NCBI GenBank assembly: GCA_011525445.1
Contig: WTGE01000256.1
Coordinates: forward strand, 1-7,066
Reading direction: 5' to 3'
DNA: 7,066 bases
Source of the DNA: Synechococcus sp. CO36386bin_37
Lineage (GTDB): Bacteria; Cyanobacteriota; Cyanobacteriia; PCC-6307; Cyanobiaceae
Shown: piece by piece, positions 5,646-7,066 of the stretch
Layout: every line of letters begins with the position of its first letter
Position numbering within the stretch: the first letter of the stretch is position 1
The notes under the pieces: model-generated
Database searches by the model: none
What the model saw: only the letters and a program-made list of their open reading frames with translations
What the model was told of the DNA's origin: nothing
Translations under genes and position numbers: made by a program

Positions 5646-7066
5646 ATGACCAAGGAGCAGCCGTGGTGGAACGGCGCTGTCATCTATCAGCTGATTGTGC
5701 GCAGCTTTAATGATGGCAATGGAGATGGCACTGGTGATTTGCAAGGTCTGGCCAATCGCCTTCCTTATCTGCGCTGGCTAGGCGTCGAGGCTATTTGGCT
5801 GACACCCATCTATCCGTCTCCCCTCCAGGACGGCGGTTACGACATCACCGACTTCAAATCCATTCATCCTGAATTGGGTGATTTGGCGGCATTTCATCGC
5901 GTTCTCGTTGCGGCCCACTCGCATGGCATCAAGGTTGTGCTCGACCTGGTGCTGAATCACACAAGCACCTTGCACCCTTGGTTTCAGCGTGCGCGCTGGG
6001 CACCCAAAGGAAGCCCCGAGCGGGATGTCTACGTGTGGAGCGATGACCCCAAGCGCTATGCGGAGGCGCCTGTTCTTTTTCGACATTTTGAGTCATCGAA
6101 CTGGGAGTGGGATGCGGTTGCTCAGCAGTACTATCTCCACCGTTTTTTGCGCCATCAGCCAGATCTCAATTACGACAGCCCTCTGGTGCAGGAGGAAATG
6201 CTCGATGTAGTCGATTTTTGGATTGAGCGAGGTGTGGATGGGTTTCGTCTCGATGCGGTTCCATTCCTTTGTGAAGCCGAGGGCTCGCGTTGTGAAGGTT
6301 TGCCTGAAACCCATGCATTTCTGAAGCGTTTACGCGCCCGGGTGGATCGCTACGGCAAAGATGTCTTGCTGCTCGCTGAAGCGATTCAACCGGTGCAGGA
6401 GGCGGCTCCTTACCTGGCGGATGACGAACTGCACGGTGCGTTTAACTTCGTTCTGACAGCTCACCTCTTTGCCGCAATAGCCAGCGGCACTGTTGAAGCC
6501 TTGCGCCAGTGCTTGCAGGAAGCTCAGAACGCTGTGAGCGGCTGTCGGTGGGCCCTGCCTCTACGTAATCACGATGAGCTTTGGCTGGGGGATGGCCATC
6601 TGGTTCCAGAGGATGTGATCCAAACGATTCGAGCCGGATTGCATCAAGGACAAGGCCATTGGCTGAACTGGGGGATTAACCGGCGTCTGGCACCACTCCT
6701 GAATGGTGATCCGGGTTCGAACCGGGTGATGCATGCTCTGCTCTACAGCCTTCCAGGACTTCCCTGTCTTTACTACGGGGATGAGTTAGGGATGGGAGAT
6801 TGGCCTGGATTGCGTGACCGCGACCCCAATCGCACCCCGATGGCATGGACTCCAGGACGGAATGGAGGTTTTTCAACGGCGCCCGATCCTCTGTTGGTTT
6901 TGCCACCGATTACGGCTCCCGGATACGACTATCGAGTCGTGAATGTGGAGGTTCAGAAGCAACTTCCGGGCTCTCTTCTCAATTGGCACCGTCGCATGCT
7001 CACTTGCCGCAAGCTGCTTCCAGCGCTTCGCAATGGAGATTTTGAGCTGCTGGATTGTGCCCACCC
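5646..7066 (+). CDS. GH13 enzyme, trehalose synthase-like (3' end cut)
   Basis: Alpha-amylase superfamily (GH13) enzyme acting on alpha-glucosides; 473 residues are visible and the frame is still open at the window edge. Conserved regions are clear: WWNGAVIYQLIVRSF (7-21), DGNGDGTGD (23-31), TPIYPSPLQDGGYDITDF (53-70), DLVLNH (100-105), GFRLDAV with nucleophile Asp203, LLLAEA with acid/base Glu245, and RNHDEL with Asp310. The segments HRFLRHQPDLNYD, INRRLAPLL, LYYGDELGMGD and RDRDPNRTPMAW resemble the TreS subgroup, which interconverts maltose and trehalose, so TreS-like is favoured over a plain alpha-glucosidase. This rests on remembered motif patterns, not on a search. No signal peptide, so cytoplasmic. 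ATG 5646 is preceded by an in-frame GTG at 5643, and ATG 5595 would add 17 arginine-rich residues unlike the family start. Probable role in osmolyte or storage-sugar metabolism (inference). Confidence 0.9.
   Translation, partial: MTKEQPWWNGAVIYQLIVRSFNDGNGDGTGDLQGLANRLPYLRWLGVEAIWLTPIYPSPLQDGGYDITDFKSIHPELGDLAAFHRVLVAAHSHGIKVVLDLVLNHTSTLHPWFQRARWAPKGSPERDVYVWSDDPKRYAEAPVLFRHFESSNWEWDAVAQQYYLHRFLRHQPDLNYDSPLVQEEMLDVVDFWIERGVDGFRLDAVPFLCEAEGSRCEGLPETHAFLKRLRARVDRYGKDVLLLAEAIQPVQEAAPYLADDELHGAFNFVLTAHLFAAIASGTVEALRQCLQEAQNAVSGCRWALPLRNHDELWLGDGHLVPEDVIQTIRAGLHQGQGHWLNWGINRRLAPLLNGDPGSNRVMHALLYSLPGLPCLYYGDELGMGDWPGLRDRDPNRTPMAWTPGRNGGFSTAPDPLLVLPPITAPGYDYRVVNVEVQKQLPGSLLNWHRRMLTCRKLLPALRNGDFELLDCAH

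Noticed and set aside
5632..5646. Four-codon ORF (MALA) ending TGA overlapping the GH13 ATG, close to an AAGAAGG site.
   Set aside because: The ATG is only 1 base from the Shine-Dalgarno-like sequence, too close for normal initiation; likely chance.

Overview
The window looks like the chromosome of a marine picocyanobacterium, most likely Synechococcus. The key evidence is a complete psaE (photosystem I subunit IV) followed immediately by mutM/fpg. Genes are tightly packed, GC content is moderate, and I saw no full HIP1 palindrome (GCGATCGC) by eye. The genus is inferred from gene content and protein flavour, not from a search.

Layout, left to right. Positions 1-95 hold the end of an upstream plus-strand transcription unit, closed by a strong intrinsic terminator. 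An AT-rich stretch of about 400 bp with no convincing gene follows. Next is a minus-strand pair, psaE then mutM, read right to left with 5 bp between them; mutM starts at TTG. A divergent intergenic region of about 150 bp separates psaE from a plus-strand pair: a conserved hypothetical protein with a helix-turn-helix-like N-terminus, then a short RecQ helicase lacking HRDC. recQ converges on a minus-strand gene for a secreted protein with three LysM domains, with only 13 bp between the stop codons. A roughly 300 bp region follows, containing a doubtful small minus-strand ORF whose stop overlaps the LysM start. It leads into a plus-strand GH13 enzyme resembling trehalose synthase, which runs off the right edge.

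How the genes relate. psaE-mutM joins a photosystem I acceptor-side subunit to the glycosylase that removes oxidised guanine, a plausible photo-oxidative pairing. The hypothetical-recQ pair may be a DNA-transaction unit, but that rests only on adjacency and the possible HTH. The LysM protein probably acts at the peptidoglycan. The GH13 enzyme probably acts on storage or osmolyte sugars. Most genes here appear to be ordinary picocyanobacterial core or near-core genes. I found no CRISPR array, insertion sequence, tRNA, rRNA, phage gene or recognisable defence system. The least explained parts are the HTH-like protein, the LysM protein's C-terminal domain, the small ORF upstream of it, and the AT-rich gap.
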